From: an uncultured Myxococcales bacterium
GTDB lineage: Bacteria > Myxococcota_A > UBA9042
DNA length: 64,000 nucleotides
Assembly: GCA_903955385.1 (NCBI GenBank)
Contig: CAJBNH010000024.1
Span: 112,816 to 176,815 of the forward strand
Direction of reading: 5' to 3'
Below are positions 17,122-25,264 of this stretch, piece by piece. Each line of letters opens with the position of its first letter. Position 1 is the first letter of the stretch. Under the pieces are notes generated by a model that was given only the letters and a program-made list of their open reading frames with translations, made no database searches and had not been told where the DNA came from. Made by a program: the position numbers and the translations under genes.

Positions 17122-18648
17122 ATGCTGGCCAAAGTACTGAGTGCCGCCCTAGTCGGTGTCGATGCCCGTCCGGTCGAGGTCGAGTGCGACGTTTCGAACG
17201 GCTTCCCGGCGTTCGACACCGTGGGGTTGCCAGAGCTCTCGGTTCGCGAGGCCCGGGTCCGGGTCCGCAGCGCGATTCGCCACGCCGGCTTGCCGTTTCC
17301 GCTGCGCGTCATCTGCAACCTGGCGCCGGCCGATGTGCGCAAGGAGGGAACCTCGTTCGATCTTCCCGTTGCGCTGGCGGTCTTGGTGGCGGAGGGCATC
17401 GTGCCGACGCCTGCGCTTGAGGGCTGGGTCGTCGTGGGCGAGCTCGCGCTGACAGGTGCGCTGCGGCCAGTTTGCGGCGTGCTGGCGGTGGCCGAGATGG
17501 CGCGGTCGCTGGGGCTGCAAGGGATCGTCTGTCCGGCGGAGAACGCGCGAGAGGCAGGAGCCGTGTCTGGCATCGAGGTCCGCGCTGCAGCGACGCTGAC
17601 GGAGATGGTCGCGCTGCTGGGCAACAAAGGCGAGTGGGCCGCCGTGCCGCCTCTGCTGACCGCGGAGCGACTGCAGAGCCGCCTGTGCTGGTCTGACGTG
17701 CGCGGTCACGCGGTGGCCAAGCGGGCGCTGGAAGTGGCGGCGGCCGGCGGTCACAACGTCCTGATGACGGGAACGCCTGGCACCGGAAAGACGATGCTGG
17801 CCAGGCGGTTGCCGACGATCCTGCCTCCGCTGCACGCCGACGAGGCCATCGAGGTGACCAAGGTCTGGTCGGTCGCTGGGCTGTTGCCACACGGCACGGG
17901 CTTGTTGACGGAGCGTCCGTTTCGCGCACCTCACCACACCGCAAGTGCGTCGGCCTTGGTCGGTGGCGGGTCGATCCCGAAGCCGGGGGAGGTGTCGCTG
18001 GCCCATCGCGGCGTGCTGTTCCTGGACGAGCTGGCCGAGTTTCCCCGCTTCGTGCTCGAGACGCTTCGGCAGCCCATGGAAGACGGAACGGTCACGGTGA
18101 CGCGGGCGCGGCAAGTCGCGCGGTTTCCGGCACAGACGATGCTGGTGGCCGCGATGAACCCTTGTCCGTGTGGACACTTGGGCTCGGCCCATCACCGCTG
18201 CACCTGCAGCCAGGTGTCGCTCGAGCGCTATCGCGCGCGGCTGAGTGGACCCTTGCTGGACCGCATCGACCTGCAGATCCAACTGCAAGCCCTGCCGGCG
18301 GGGATGCTGCGCAACGCGGCGACGGGCGAGACGTCTGCAGTGGTCCAGCGGCGCGTCTGTGCCGCTCGTGACAGGCAGCTGGCGCGCTATGCCCCACACG
18401 GCGGCGGGACGAACGCGGTCGTGCCGATGACGGTGCTGCGGCGGGTCAGTCCGCTGGAGCCTGAGGTTCACGACCTGCTGCTGCGCGCTCTGGAGGCGTT
18501 CGGCCTGTCGCCGAGGGCCCACGACCGGATCTGGAGGGTGGCGCGGACGATTGCCGACCTGGAAGGTGCGGCCGACGTCGGCTTCGATCATCTCTCAGAA
18601 GCGTTGCAGTACAGGCACTTTGACGAGCCGGTGCGAGCCGCGGCTTGA
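17122..18648 (+). CDS. comM: ComM/YifB family AAA+ ATPase (Mg-chelatase-like)
   Basis: 508 residues from the ATG at 17122 with GAGGAA upstream; length is normal for the family. The N-terminal ~170 residues are the S5-fold ComM domain ([20 protein letters not shown]). The AAA+ core has Walker [22 protein letters not shown] and a family Cys cluster NPCPCGHLG...CTC. The C-terminal Mg_chelatase_C part includes [20 protein letters not shown]. In Vibrio, ComM is a hexameric branch-migration helicase that extends heteroduplex during natural transformation. The gene is read from a consensus sigma-54 promoter and is followed by recA and a short ssb. Older annotation as Mg chelatase reflects fold only. 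Confidence 0.95.
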   Translation: MLAKVLSAALVGVDARPVEVECDVSNGFPAFDTVGLPELSVREARVRVRSAIRHAGLPFPLRVICNLAPADVRKEGTSFDLPVALAVLVAEGIVPTPALEGWVVVGELALTGALRPVCGVLAVAEMARSLGLQGIVCPAENAREAGAVSGIEVRAAATLTEMVALLGNKGEWAAVPPLLTAERLQSRLCWSDVRGHAVAKRALEVAAAGGHNVLMTGTPGTGKTMLARRLPTILPPLHADEAIEVTKVWSVAGLLPHGTGLLTERPFRAPHHTASASALVGGGSIPKPGEVSLAHRGVLFLDELAEFPRFVLETLRQPMEDGTVTVTRARQVARFPAQTMLVAAMNPCPCGHLGSAHHRCTCSQVSLERYRARLSGPLLDRIDLQIQLQALPAGMLRNAATGETSAVVQRRVCAARDRQLARYAPHGGGTNAVVPMTVLRRVSPLEPEVHDLLLRALEAFGLSPRAHDRIWRVARTIADLEGAADVGFDHLSEALQYRHFDEPVRAAA

Positions 18649-18752
18649 CCGGATGCGAGAGGAGAGGACCCCGCGTCGGCAGGGTCCGGGGGACGGATCT
18701 GTGCGGCCGAGGGCGGTCGGGCGGGAAGCCCCGAAAGGGTACGGGAGGCAAC

Positions 18753-19769
18753 ATGGCGGAGAAGTTTGGCATCAAGGCGATCGACGACCTGATCAAGGCG
18801 ATCGAGAAGGCGTTCGGGCGCGGCATCCTCATGCCCGCCGACGGTGACGTGGTGGAGCAGGTGGACGTGATCCCGACGGGGTCGTTCTCTCTGGACCGCG
18901 CGCTGGGCATCGGTGGCCTGCCCAAGGGCCGAATCATCGAGATCTACGGCCCGGAAGCCAGCGGCAAGACCACGCTGGCGCTGTCGGCCATCGCCCAGGC
19001 GCAGAAGCAGGGGGCCGTCGCGGCGTTCATCGATGCAGAGCACGCGCTTGACCTCAAGTACGCCCGCGACCTGGGGATCGACTGCTCGCGGATGCTGCTG
19101 TCCCAGCCGGACTGCGGCGAGCAGGCGATGGACGTCGTCGAGGCGCTGGTTCGGTCGGGTCAAGTCGGCGTCGTGGTCGTGGACTCCGTCGCGGCGCTGA
19201 CGCCCAAGGCCGAGATCGACGGCGAGATGGGCGACAACCACGTCGGTCTGCAAGCGCGGCTGATGAGTCGGGCGATGCGCAAGCTCGCGTCGCTGGCCCA
19301 CCAGACGGGCACGACCCTCATCTTCATCAACCAGATCCGCATGAAGATCGGCGTGATGATGGGCAGCCCGGAGACGACCACCGGCGGCAACGCCCTGAAG
19401 TTTTACGCAAGTGTCCGTGTGGATGTCCGCCGCATCAGCTCGCTGAAGCGCGACGAACAGGTCTATGGCAACCGCACCAAGATCAAGGTGGTCAAGAACA
19501 AGCTCGCGCCGCCCTTCCGTCAGTGCGAGGTCGACCTCGTCTTCGGCCAAGGCTTCCAGCGCGAGACGGAAGTGTTCGACCAAGCCGTCGCCGCCGGTGT
19601 CCTGACCCGCAGCGGTGCCTTCTATCGGTTGGGTGACGAGCTGGTGGGCCAGGGCCGCGACCGCGCGGTCGCCGAGCTCAAGGCGCGCCCCGACCTGTGC
19701 GAGCGACTGGTCGCGCTGCTGGGCGACGCGCCGGTCGAGCTGGCGACGGAACTGGAGGAAGCGGCGTGA
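18753..19769 (+). CDS. recA: RecA recombinase
   Basis: 338 residues from the ATG at 18753 with GGGAGGCAAC upstream. Visible are Walker [10 protein letters not shown] (~66-74), the catalytic Glu region FIDAEHALD, Walker [12 protein letters not shown]1 and L2 loops ([18 protein letters not shown]) and the RecA C-terminal domain. The protein lacks the long acidic C-terminal tail of enteric RecA. It lies 104 bases after comM on the same strand with no terminator and no obvious separate promoter or LexA-type box in that gap, so at least part of its expression may come from the sigma-54 promoter. RecA coats ssDNA for homologous recombination, repair and transformation. Confidence 0.98.
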   Translation: MAEKFGIKAIDDLIKAIEKAFGRGILMPADGDVVEQVDVIPTGSFSLDRALGIGGLPKGRIIEIYGPEASGKTTLALSAIAQAQKQGAVAAFIDAEHALDLKYARDLGIDCSRMLLSQPDCGEQAMDVVEALVRSGQVGVVVVDSVAALTPKAEIDGEMGDNHVGLQARLMSRAMRKLASLAHQTGTTLIFINQIRMKIGVMMGSPETTTGGNALKFYASVRVDVRRISSLKRDEQVYGNRTKIKVVKNKLAPPFRQCEVDLVFGQGFQRETEVFDQAVAAGVLTRSGAFYRLGDELVGQGRDRAVAELKARPDLCERLVALLGDAPVELATELEEAA

Positions 19770-19792
19770 TCGCGCCGGTTTCCAGTGTTCAA

Positions 19793-19813
19793 GGACTGCC
19801 GTGGGGGCAGTCC
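19793..19813 (+). other. Stem-loop between recA and ssb
   Basis: GGACTGCC, loop GTGGG, GGCAGTCC: an eight-base-pair perfect stem followed by only GTTT. It could be a weak terminator or an mRNA-processing structure that separates recA and ssb expression. Confidence 0.45.
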
Positions 19814-19852
19814 GTTTACGGGACGTGGTTCCCGATTCAAGAGGAGAAACAG

Positions 19853-20227
19853 ATGGCGGATCTCAACAAGGTGCTGTTGATTGGCAACGTGGGCGCCAAG
19901 CCCGAGCTGCGCAAGACCAAGGATGGCGAGGGCGTCGTGCGCATCCGCGTGGCCACGTCGCACAACGTTCAGGCGGACGGCCAGCTCGAGAAGGACACCG
20001 AGTGGCACACTGTGGTCGCGTTCGGTCGCCAGGCCGAGGTCTGCGCCGAGTTCCTGGACAAGGGCCGCCAGGTCTACGTTGAGGGGTCGCTGCGCAGCCA
20101 CGCGTGGAAGGACAAGGAGGGCAACGAACACGTCGACCGTGAGGTTCGGGCCCACCAGGTTCACTTCCTGGGCTCGCCCAAGTCCGCGTCGAGCAACGCT
20201 CAGCCTCAGGCGCTGGCCCAGGCCTAG
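19853..20227 (+). CDS. ssb: Short single-stranded DNA-binding protein without the acidic C-terminal tip
   Basis: 124 residues from the ATG at 19853 with GAGGAG upstream. The OB fold is complete (NKVLLIGNVGAKPELR, FGRQAEVCAEFLDKGRQVYV, WKDKEGNEHVDR). After ~105 residues it ends in SASSNAQPQALAQA, so the flexible linker and the DDDIPF-type tip that recruits repair proteins are missing. A second ssb at 58103-58561 has that tip and is presumably the essential replication SSB. Tail-less short SSBs such as Bacillus SsbB are typical of competence, which suits the position after comM and recA. Confidence 0.92.
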   Translation: MADLNKVLLIGNVGAKPELRKTKDGEGVVRIRVATSHNVQADGQLEKDTEWHTVVAFGRQAEVCAEFLDKGRQVYVEGSLRSHAWKDKEGNEHVDREVRAHQVHFLGSPKSASSNAQPQALAQA

Positions 20228-20374
20228 TGTCGCGTGGACGGGCCGGTCGCGACCCGGGCGGGAAGGGACCGGACTTCCGGCGGTCGAGGGCGGCACTCCG
20301 CAGTGGGGTGTCGCCTTCGGCCGTTGCCGTTTCCAGTGCAGAGACGGCCACCTCAGTGGGGTGACGCCGGTCGG

Positions 20375-21712
20375 CTAACCAGCGGTCAGCTTCTGTCCCG
20401 GGGTCGGCAGCGGACCCGCCTTGCCAAACAGGCTGCGAGGCGGGTTGAAGTAGCCAAAGCGCAGGTGCGGAAAGCGTCGCCGCAGCTCTGCAACGGCCGC
20501 CGGGATACCGATCGGCTGGTCGACCGCGCCTTCGGGCAGGACGCGCAAGTACAACTCTGGGTCGATGTTCAGGTTGCGAAGCTGAACCAGCTGCACGCCG
20601 GCCTGTTCGATGAAGCGGCTGACGGCTTCGACCTCGGCAGGCGAGTCGGTCACGCCGGGGAACACGAAGTAGTTCAGGCTGACGTACCGACCTCGGCTGG
20701 ACATTTCCCGCGCCGACTGCAGCACGTGGTCGAACGTGTACCCGTTCGGTCGGTAGTAAGCCGCGTACAGGTCGGGGCGCGCCGAGCTCATGCTGACCCG
20801 GATCGAGTCCAGACCCGCGTCGGCCAGACGGGCCACCACGTTGGGCAAGCTCGCGTTGCTGTTCAGGTTCACCACGCCGTTGGTGGTGCGCTGGCGAATG
20901 CCGCGGATCGTGTCCTCCAGCACCTTGGGCTGCATCAGGGGTTCGCCCTCACACCCCTGTCCGAAGCTGACCACGCCATCGGGGACGCGCTGCAGGTGCG
21001 TGACGGCCACCTCAATCAGGTCGGCGGCGACGGCGGGAACCTTCAGTCGCTCGTGATTGGCCTCGAACGTGCTGTCGGTCTGGTCCGAAATGCAGCCCAC
21101 GCAAGCGGCGTTGCAGCGGTTGGCGGCCGGCAGCGGGGCCTCCCAGCGTTCCAGAAAGAAGTTCTGGGCGGCGCGACAGCCGTACACCAGTGCGCAGTGC
21201 TCCAGATGGCGCACAGTGGCATTGGTCGGGTAGGTGCCTCGAAACACTTGGACCTTGTTCTCGATCTCCGCCTTGTCGAACCGGTAGGGGTCCTGCCGCT
21301 TGTCGGCATCGACGCGCATTGCCGCGGCGTAGAACCGCCCGTTCATCCAGCCGACCGCCGTGTAGGCGTAGAGCGTGAGGTCGGGAGCTCCCTCCGCCGT
21401 TTCATAACCGGGATGCAGCAGCCGCAGGTATGCCGGGGCAACGAACGCGCTGACGGCCTGCAGGATGCCGCTCTCGGCGTCGCCCTCGACCTCCACCAGC
21501 TCGTCCTCCTCGACGTCGACCGCAAGCGGCCGCCGACCGGGAAGCACGAACATGTCGCTGCCGCGGGGAAGTGGAACCAGCTCTTCGAGATACGGGCGGC
21601 GCAACACCTCGCCATCCCATGCGACCATGGCCAGATAGGGGTGCTCGAAGATGTTGCCGCACGCGTCGGCAACGACAGCGCGGGGATAGGCGTCGGTCTG
21701 GGCCGGGGACAA
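20375..21712 (-). CDS. Radical SAM protein
   Basis: 445 residues from a TTG start at 21712. That start is supported by an AGGAG site six bases upstream and no better alternative. The cluster motif RCNAACVGC gives CxxxCxxC near residue 195. Downstream are GQGCEGEPLM at the GGEP-type position, the beta strand LNSNASLPN, and SIRVSMSSAR. An N-terminal ~190-residue domain of unknown role precedes the SAM barrel. No SPASM cluster is seen. The gene starts 18 bases after an outer-membrane barrel gene on the same strand, so the two are probably one operon. Substrate unknown; the family as a whole makes 5'-deoxyadenosyl radicals. Confidence 0.88.
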   Translation of the reverse strand: MSPAQTDAYPRAVVADACGNIFEHPYLAMVAWDGEVLRRPYLEELVPLPRGSDMFVLPGRRPLAVDVEEDELVEVEGDAESGILQAVSAFVAPAYLRLLHPGYETAEGAPDLTLYAYTAVGWMNGRFYAAAMRVDADKRQDPYRFDKAEIENKVQVFRGTYPTNATVRHLEHCALVYGCRAAQNFFLERWEAPLPAANRCNAACVGCISDQTDSTFEANHERLKVPAVAADLIEVAVTHLQRVPDGVVSFGQGCEGEPLMQPKVLEDTIRGIRQRTTNGVVNLNSNASLPNVVARLADAGLDSIRVSMSSARPDLYAAYYRPNGYTFDHVLQSAREMSSRGRYVSLNYFVFPGVTDSPAEVEAVSRFIEQAGVQLVQLRNLNIDPELYLRVLPEGAVDQPIGIPAAVAELRRRFPHLRFGYFNPPRSLFGKAGPLPTPGQKLTAG

Positions 21713-21730
21713 GCGAAGCTCCTGAAACGC

Positions 21731-22891
21731 CTAGAACTTCACCTGGGCGTTCACCAGCACATTGAAGTCGGCGGGCTTGCCCAAGCTGGCGCCCGAAGTG
21801 TTGGCGTCCTGAACCAGCGGCAGCTGCACGCCCGCACCCACCTGAACCGGGCCTAGGTAGCTGCGCAGGCCGGCGGTCGCCAGGAACACGTTGTCCATCG
21901 CCGCGGCGTTGCTGATGTTCATCAGGCCGTCCAGTTCGAGCGACAGGCCGACGAAGCCGAAGTCCGCCAGCAGGCCGCCGCCGTAGTTCAGGTAGGAGAT
22001 GTCGGGCTTGTCGCGGTCACCCTGGTACAGCATCTGCACGTACTCGGCGCGCAGGGTCACGTCGAAAATCGCCAAGTCGCCGCCGATCACGGCATAGGGC
22101 GAAAACGTCATGTAGTCATGCAGGTACCGCGGGCTGGCGAGCACATTCGACAGCGAGATGGTGCCGGCGTCGAGGGTCGCGGTCGGCAGCCAGCTCGACA
22201 GGCCCACGGTCCAACCAAACGCCGCGCCCGACAGGCCGTACGAGTCGCCCGCCTGCAGGTCGAGACCCACGTTGCCCATTTCGAACGAAGCATCCAGACC
22301 ATCGGCCTGGAACCCGGCCAGCGGCACGGTCGCCGTCACCGCCACGGGGGCGAGATTCAGCGTGACGAACGGTTCGAGGCTGAAGGTCAGCGTCTTCTTG
22401 GGTTGCTTGTAGATGTCGATGATGTCCAAGGCCTTTTCGATCGTCGCGAGCTTGGTGGTGTCCACCTGGTCGATCGCCGTGGCCTGCTCAGGTGTCAGGG
22501 TCTGGCCGTTGGCCGCCGCCTGTTCCTTCAACAGCGCCTTGAACTTGTCGACGTCGTTGATCACTTTCTTCAGCTCGGCGGTGTCGACCTGCTCCAGCAG
22601 GCCGATGACCACTGCGGCCTCCGGGTTCTTCTTGACCTGATCGTCGATCGCCGTCTGCACGGCCGACTGCACGATGGCCTCGACGGGGGCGATCTGAAAG
22701 CGCGCGCCTGCCGTAAACAGACGGTCGCTGGAGGAGTGCTTGATCGTGCGGCCGACGAACAAGTCGCCGTTGTTGAACGGGTCTGCCTGGGCGGGAACGC
22801 TGAGCAAGCAACCCGCGGCGACGGAAAGCCCCGTCAGGGACGTCCAGAGCGCGGAACGACGGGCGGTGGTCAAAAAGTTCTGCCGGTTCAT
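21731..22891 (-). CDS. Predicted outer-membrane beta-barrel protein
   Basis: 386 residues from the ATG at 22891, which opens a signal peptide ending PAQADPF. Residues ~60-150 are an Ala/Lys-rich helical region (PEAAVVIGLLEQVDTAELKK...), and the rest is alternating amphipathic beta strands (VAVTATVPLAGFQ, FVGLSLELDGLM) ending in QVKF. The terminal Phe is the usual signal for BAM-dependent assembly. Length suits a 10-14-strand barrel with an N-terminal helical plug or periplasmic domain. It is the first gene of a likely operon with the radical SAM protein. Transport or structural role unknown. Confidence 0.75.
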   Translation of the reverse strand: MNRQNFLTTARRSALWTSLTGLSVAAGCLLSVPAQADPFNNGDLFVGRTIKHSSSDRLFTAGARFQIAPVEAIVQSAVQTAIDDQVKKNPEAAVVIGLLEQVDTAELKKVINDVDKFKALLKEQAAANGQTLTPEQATAIDQVDTTKLATIEKALDIIDIYKQPKKTLTFSLEPFVTLNLAPVAVTATVPLAGFQADGLDASFEMGNVGLDLQAGDSYGLSGAAFGWTVGLSSWLPTATLDAGTISLSNVLASPRYLHDYMTFSPYAVIGGDLAIFDVTLRAEYVQMLYQGDRDKPDISYLNYGGGLLADFGFVGLSLELDGLMNISNAAAMDNVFLATAGLRSYLGPVQVGAGVQLPLVQDANTSGASLGKPADFNVLVNAQVKF

Positions 22892-22964
22892 GGAGTTCCC
22901 TGTGACAGAGTCGGTGCGAACGTTGGCGCACCTTGCGCCGTGCGAACCGATAGAGGGTGCGCTT

Positions 22965-22993
22965 ATGCTACGGGCCGCCCGACACTTCGGCAA
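22965..22993 (-). promoter_or_regulatory. Candidate promoter of the outer-membrane protein gene
   Basis: On the minus strand TTGCCG, a 17-base spacer and TAGCAT lie about 75 bases upstream of the ATG at 22891. Confidence 0.4.
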
Positions 22994-23054
22994 CTTTGCT
23001 CTGACAACATCTCTCCACTGTGGCGGATCATGGTTCCTGACGAACCGACTCGCA

Positions 23055-23084
23055 TTGGTCAGCGGTCCTGACCTGCCGTATCAT
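23055..23084 (+). promoter_or_regulatory. Candidate promoter of the polytopic membrane protein gene
   Basis: TTGGTC (23055-23060), an 18-base spacer and TATCAT (23079-23084) precede the ATG at 23147 by about 60 bases. Confidence 0.35.
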
Positions 23085-23146
23085 TGCGCGCTCGTCCGAC
23101 GGCGCTTCCGCCGACCGGAACGCTGCCGCGCCCTTTCTGGAGCCGC

Positions 23147-25252
23147 ATGGTCCCGAGCGACCCCGAACACGACGTCTCTGCGGCAATCCCGGTGGCGTCG
23201 TCGTCCGACCCACCTCGCAGTAAGCTGTTTTGTCTGGAGGATCTGGCCTTCGTCGCTTTGCTTGCGGCGCTGATAGGGCTCTCGCTGGTGCCCCTGTGGA
23301 TCGTCGACATCGTGCCGCTGGTCGATGAGGGCTCGCACCTGCACCTGATTCGGCTGCTGCACGAATACGACACCAATGCGCTGATCCGGCACCACTACAT
23401 TCGCGTCGATGCGATTGTGCCCTACCTGTCGTACTACCAGCTGGTCGACTGGCTGTCGTGGTTCAGGCCGGACGGCTGGTTTCTGCCGCTGACCGACATC
23501 GAGTGGGCGAACAAGGTCGTGTTGACGGCGTGCCTGATCTCGCTGCCGCTGTCGGCGCTGACCCTGCTGCGGGCGGCCGGTCACTCGCGCTGGCTGGTCC
23601 TTGGCGTCGTGCCGTGGATCCTGAACGCCGACTTCTTCATGGGCTTCTTGAACTATCTGATGTCCATGCCGATTTTCTTCTGGCTGCTGGCCGCGTACTT
23701 GCGGTTTCTGCGTCGGCCGGGATGGGGCAGGGCGGCGCTGGTTGCGGGGTTGATGGCGGCGCTGGCGGTCACCCACTACCTGCTCTGGAGCGTGAGCCTT
23801 GCCTTGCTGCCGACGCTTGGTCTGCTGTTCGGCGTGCGCAACGGCTGGAAGGCGACGCTGTGGTGGCCGATTCGCGATGGGCTGCTTGGGGTGCCGTCGG
23901 TCGCGCTGCTGGCTCCATGGTTCCTGAAATACTTCGTGTTTGCCCAAGGCGTGACGACCAGCGACCAGGTGGTGCACACCGAGCAGAAGCTCGCGCAGAT
24001 CTACGGCGGCGAGCATCTGGGGCCCATCGACAACGTGCGCCTGTTCGCCAGCCGGATGTTTGACTCGATCGGAGCTCCTGAGGCGTCGATGAGCCTGTTC
24101 GCCCGTCCCGGCGAGCTGATCACGGTGGTCTGGGTTCTCGCGTTCCTGCTGTGGGTGCTGGGCGCGGTGCGGTCGAAGCCTCCGAACACCATCGACGGCC
24201 GCGGGCTGCAGAAGTACGTGATCTCAGGGACTTCATTCTTGGGCTGGGTGCTCGCGCTGGTCGTGTTTGCGTATTTCGCCTTCCCCAAGCACCTGATCAA
24301 GCCGATCTGGTTGTGGGGCGTGAACTTCCGCTTGGTCGAGGTCATCGGCGTGCTGGCGGTCGTCGCGCTGCCGGTCTGTCCGCTGCGGCCCGATGGTGTG
24401 AAGCGCTGGGGCGTGCGGCTGGGCCTGGTGCTGATGATCGGTGCGACCGTGGCGATGAGTCTGGCCACCGCTTCGGCCTTCCGCGCCGCCCGCGCAGAGA
24501 TCGGGCCTGCCCGCGAGGCGCTGGGCGTCATTCCCCCCGGCAAGCACGTGCTGACGCTGCGGCGCAACATGTGGGGAAAGAACCTGCGCTTCAACATCTT
24601 CCACAACGTCACCGAGTTCTACGCCGTGCTGCGCGGGGGCTATGTGCCGTATTCGTTTGCCGATACGAGCTCCAAGCCGATCGTCGTGAACAAGGAGACT
24701 GCGCTGCCGTCGCCGCCTTGGAACGCGTCGGACCAGTTCTCATTCCGCTGGCATGGGCGGTTCTATGACTACCTGGTGCTGTTCGACCTTCCGGACGATG
24801 CCTTTGCGGCTGAGCTGCCCGCGCAGCTGACCGTCGTGTACGACCGTGGACCCTGGAAGGTGCTGCGCAATCCCGCTCCGGACGAGTATCCGGAGCCGTC
24901 CGATGCGGTGATGGCCCAGCGCGCGGCGGTTCAGGCCAGCCGCGCCGCACAGGACCGACTGGCCACCTGCGCGCTGGCCGAAGCGGGGATGCCTTTCACC
25001 CCCCCCTCGCCGATCGACGAGTGGATGGGCGCCGTCTGGTCGCTGCCGTGGGGGTTTCCGCATCCCGCGGTCGTGTTGCCGTTGGGCTGGCCGCGGCGTT
25101 GCGGCCTTGTCCCTTGGGACCCTGCGCCATGGGTGCGGACGTTTCGCCCCACGCCGATGCGGGTCTTGCTGCCGCCGGGGATGGTGTTGCCGTCGCGCTT
25201 GGGGCCGCACGGTGGGCAGCCGGGCCGACCGCCTACGCGTCCAATGCCATGA
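23147..25252 (+). CDS. Polytopic membrane protein, glycosyltransferase-C-like topology
   Basis: 701 residues from the ATG at 23147 (GGAG upstream). Ten or more hydrophobic segments are visible between ~35 and 450, starting LAFVALLAALIGLSLVPLW. After the first segment comes a loop with VPLVDEGSHLHLIRLL; an acidic residue there is typical of GT-C/PMT-like integral membrane glycosyltransferases, but no family is certain. A soluble C-terminal part (~455-640) includes LGVIPPGKHVLTLRRN. The last ~60 residues are Pro/Trp/Arg-rich and unlike the rest, which could be a natural tail or the result of a frameshift near 25060. It stands alone between a divergent and a convergent gene. Confidence 0.75.
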   Translation: MVPSDPEHDVSAAIPVASSSDPPRSKLFCLEDLAFVALLAALIGLSLVPLWIVDIVPLVDEGSHLHLIRLLHEYDTNALIRHHYIRVDAIVPYLSYYQLVDWLSWFRPDGWFLPLTDIEWANKVVLTACLISLPLSALTLLRAAGHSRWLVLGVVPWILNADFFMGFLNYLMSMPIFFWLLAAYLRFLRRPGWGRAALVAGLMAALAVTHYLLWSVSLALLPTLGLLFGVRNGWKATLWWPIRDGLLGVPSVALLAPWFLKYFVFAQGVTTSDQVVHTEQKLAQIYGGEHLGPIDNVRLFASRMFDSIGAPEASMSLFARPGELITVVWVLAFLLWVLGAVRSKPPNTIDGRGLQKYVISGTSFLGWVLALVVFAYFAFPKHLIKPIWLWGVNFRLVEVIGVLAVVALPVCPLRPDGVKRWGVRLGLVLMIGATVAMSLATASAFRAARAEIGPAREALGVIPPGKHVLTLRRNMWGKNLRFNIFHNVTEFYAVLRGGYVPYSFADTSSKPIVVNKETALPSPPWNASDQFSFRWHGRFYDYLVLFDLPDDAFAAELPAQLTVVYDRGPWKVLRNPAPDEYPEPSDAVMAQRAAVQASRAAQDRLATCALAEAGMPFTPPSPIDEWMGAVWSLPWGFPHPAVVLPLGWPRRCGLVPWDPAPWVRTFRPTPMRVLLPPGMVLPSRLGPHGGQPGRPPTRPMP

Positions 25253-25264
25253 ATTCGCGATGAT

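Noticed and set aside
17122..18648. Magnesium chelatase subunit
   Set aside because: Domain order and Cys cluster are those of ComM/YifB, and no bacteriochlorophyll or cobaltochelatase genes are near.
18649..18752. Terminator or LexA box between comM and recA
   Set aside because: A six-base-pair GGACCC/GGGTCC stem exists but without T-run, and no dyad resembling a LexA operator was found.
20228..20374. Possible small gene or repeat pair (CAGTGGGGTG twice) after ssb
   Set aside because: The two copies are short, no start with ribosome site or coding pattern was seen; it is simply the gap between convergent genes.
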